This document shows positions 6,314 to 7,651 of a DNA stretch of 7,651 nucleotides, in pieces. Origin of the DNA: a bacterium. Its GTDB lineage: Bacteria; Eremiobacterota; Eremiobacteria; Baltobacterales; Baltobacteraceae. The number at the start of each line of letters is the position of its first letter. The stretch's first letter is position 1. The notes beneath the pieces are model-generated. The model was given only the letters and a program-made list of their open reading frames with translations. It ran no database searches and had not been told where the DNA came from. The stretch is from contig JAJYHP010000005.1 of assembly GCA_021784715.1 (NCBI GenBank), positions 1 through 7,651 on the forward strand, read 5' to 3'. A program made the translations under genes and the position numbers.

Positions 6314-7591
6314 CTATCCGCCGAGCGAACCGTCTTGGAGCGCGATTCTATCGCGCTCCTCTTCGCGTGCGAGTGCGAACGCGGCTTCTTGTGCGCTCAA
6401 CGCCGTGATGGTGCCCGCGTTGCTTTCGATGCGGTCGATCTCTCCTTGCGCCGCCGCTTCGGGGTTTCCGGCAAGCTTTGCGAGCTCGCGGCTTCCGGGG
6501 AGCAAACGCGATTCGTAGGAACCGACGGCTTTGTTATACGCCGTCACCGCCGTGTTGAGGCTCTTGCCGAGATCGTTCAAATGTTCGGAAAGAACGCGCA
6601 CGCGATCGAAGACGACCCGGCCCTGCGCGGCGATCTCGCGGACGTTTTGTTCTTGTTTGAGGCTCTGCCAGACCATTCCGTACGAACGCAACAGCGCCAT
6701 AAACGTCAGCGGTCCCACGACGTAGACGGCCTTCTTTGCGGCAAATTCGATGATATCTTCATCTTGCGAATAGGCGGCACTAAGAAAGTTCTCGCCGGGA
6801 ATGAACATGACGACGAAATCCACGCTGCCGGGAATCGTCTGGTACTTCGCTGCAGCGAGGGCATTGATCCGTGATTTGAGCGCGTCGCCGTACTTCTTAA
6901 AATGCGCCGCTTTGGTTGCTTCGTCGGTGCTCTCAACGGCATCGAGATAGGCGTCGAGCGGAACTTTCGCGTCAACGCAAATGAAGCGATCCTGCGGTAA
7001 CTTTACGATCATATCGGGTTGCTGCGCCTTCTCGACGCCGGTGAAGCGCTTTTGCGCCTCGAAATCGCAGTGCTCCAACATGCCCGCCAACTCGCAGACC
7101 CGCTGCAGTTGCAATTCGCCCCATCGCCCACGCGTCTGCGGATTGCGCAGCGCCGAAGCGAGTTTCGTCGTACGTTCCGAGAGCGCCGCCGTCGCAAGGC
7201 TGAGCTCGCCGCCGCTCTTGGCGAGCTGTTCGACCTGCGTGCGTAATTCGGCATAGGCCGTCAGGCGCGCTTGTTCGAGCTCGCGAACGAAGGCATCGAC
7301 TTGGTTGAGTTTCTCGCCGACCGGAGCGACGAGCTCGGAGAGCTTCGCTGCAATGCCGGCCTGCGTGGTATCGAAGCGCTGTCCGGCGAGAGCGAGAAAC
7401 TCCGCGCGCGACGAATCGACGAGTTCGCGTTGCGTCGCGGTTAAATCGTTCTTCGCGCGCTCGAGCAGCAGTTCGAATCTTGCTGCCGCGTCGTCTCGGT
7501 TGCCGCGGCTGTTGCGGAGAAGAACTGCCGTCACCACCGCAGTGACGACGACCGCGGCGATAAGAAGCATCGAAACCAGCGTCGCACTCAT
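6314..7591 (-). CDS. rmuC: DNA recombination protein RmuC homologue
   Basis: RmuC proteins limit inversions between short inverted repeats and are predicted nucleases of the PD-(D/E)XK fold; the exact biochemical role is poorly defined. The 425 residues show a single N-terminal membrane segment (about 5-25, LVSMLLIAAVVVTAVVTAVLL), a coiled-coil region (35-145), and the RmuC domain (about 147-365). Hallmarks are LRNPQTRGRWGELQL (148-162), the nuclease-like pair Asp193 (QPDMIV) and DAK (207-209, in CVDAKVPLDAY), VMFIPGENFLSAAY (261-274) and VVGPLTFMALL (291-301). The C-terminus beyond 370 is charged and variable. The ATG at 7591-7589 has no visible Shine-Dalgarno sequence and lies 3 bases after the stop of the upstream hydrolase gene, so coupled translation is likely. 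Its stop is separated by one base from that of the peroxiredoxin gene. Confidence 0.94.
   Translation of the reverse strand: MSATLVSMLLIAAVVVTAVVTAVLLRNSRGNRDDAAARFELLLERAKNDLTATQRELVDSSRAEFLALAGQRFDTTQAGIAAKLSELVAPVGEKLNQVDAFVRELEQARLTAYAELRTQVEQLAKSGGELSLATAALSERTTKLASALRNPQTRGRWGELQLQRVCELAGMLEHCDFEAQKRFTGVEKAQQPDMIVKLPQDRFICVDAKVPLDAYLDAVESTDEATKAAHFKKYGDALKSRINALAAAKYQTIPGSVDFVVMFIPGENFLSAAYSQDEDIIEFAAKKAVYVVGPLTFMALLRSYGMVWQSLKQEQNVREIAAQGRVVFDRVRVLSEHLNDLGKSLNTAVTAYNKAVGSYESRLLPGSRELAKLAGNPEAAAQGEIDRIESNAGTITALSAQEAAFALAREEERDRIALQDGSLGG
6337..6359 (+). terminator. Possible peroxiredoxin terminator hairpin inside the rmuC 3' end
   Basis: A perfect 10-bp GC-rich inverted repeat, GGAGCGCGAT (6337-6346) and ATCGCGCTCC (6350-6359) with loop TCT, lies 24 bases beyond the peroxiredoxin stop. 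It is followed by TCTTCG, a poor T-tract, so termination by this element alone is uncertain. It lies within rmuC codons for the C-terminal Glu/Arg-rich segment (around residues 411-418), so the symmetry could be chance from codon choice. Confidence 0.35.
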
Positions 7592-7594
7592 CGG

Positions 7595-7651
7595 TCAGTG
7601 TTTCGGGACGAGGTGGCTCTTGAAAAACTCCAGCGTGCGTTTCCAGGCATC
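7595..7651 (-). CDS. C-terminal end of a probable dienelactone-hydrolase-type alpha/beta hydrolase (cut by window end)
   Basis: The last 18 codons and TGA stop of a gene entering from the right edge read DAWKRTLEFFKSHLVPKH. An ending of the form AW-x-RTL-x-FF-x-x-HL is typical of the final helix of dienelactone hydrolase and related alpha/beta hydrolases. The fragment is open to the window edge and ends 3 bases before the rmuC start, consistent with a shared transcript. No catalytic residue is visible, so the family call rests on this short tail only. Confidence 0.5.
   Translation of the reverse strand, partial: DAWKRTLEFFKSHLVPKH

Noticed and set aside
1..7651. Frequent GATCG-containing palindromes, considered as a HIP1-like genomic signature
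   Set aside because: I did not find the full GCGATCGC octamer recurring; the matches fit codon bias in a GC-rich genome.

Overview
The window is a gene-dense, high-GC bacterial chromosome segment, roughly 60% GC or more by eye. It has seven complete protein genes and two genes cut by the window edges. I saw no RNA genes, CRISPR array, insertion sequence or phage gene. No intergenic stretch exceeds about 80 bases. GC-rich codon use and an ftsE-ftsX-M23-S41 gene order suggest a lineage related to Firmicutes or another 'Terrabacteria' group. A deep-branching phylum such as Eremiobacterota (WPS-2) is my best guess, held weakly.

Left block (1-4483, minus strand) is one tightly packed cell-envelope operon. 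In transcription order it runs ftsE, ftsX, a response regulator with a GGDEF domain, a coiled-coil M23 peptidoglycan hydrolase with a signal peptide, and a membrane-anchored S41 processing protease that runs off the window start. Junctions overlap by 35, 4 and 4 bases, followed by a 41-base gap. FtsEX would transmit ATP-driven conformational change across the membrane to the secreted hydrolase, and the S41 protease could process or limit envelope proteins. The unexpected member is the response regulator/GGDEF protein, encoded between ftsX and the hydrolase.

Middle block (4484-6312, plus strand). A 45-base divergent gap separates ftsE from an acyl-CoA dehydrogenase gene, whose start has no Shine-Dalgarno sequence and lies directly behind a TATACC box. 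The 79 bases after it hold a 12-bp perfect inverted repeat that buries the strong ribosome binding site of a secreted peroxiredoxin. The dehydrogenase gene contains an internal block of about 400 bases with markedly different codon use.

Right block (6314-7651, minus strand). rmuC converges on the peroxiredoxin gene with one base between stop codons. It lies 3 bases downstream of the last codons of a probable dienelactone-hydrolase-type alpha/beta hydrolase.

Most of the content is recognisable housekeeping. The points worth a second look are the signalling gene inside the FtsEX/hydrolase operon, the hairpin over the peroxiredoxin ribosome binding site, and the mosaic codon use in the dehydrogenase.
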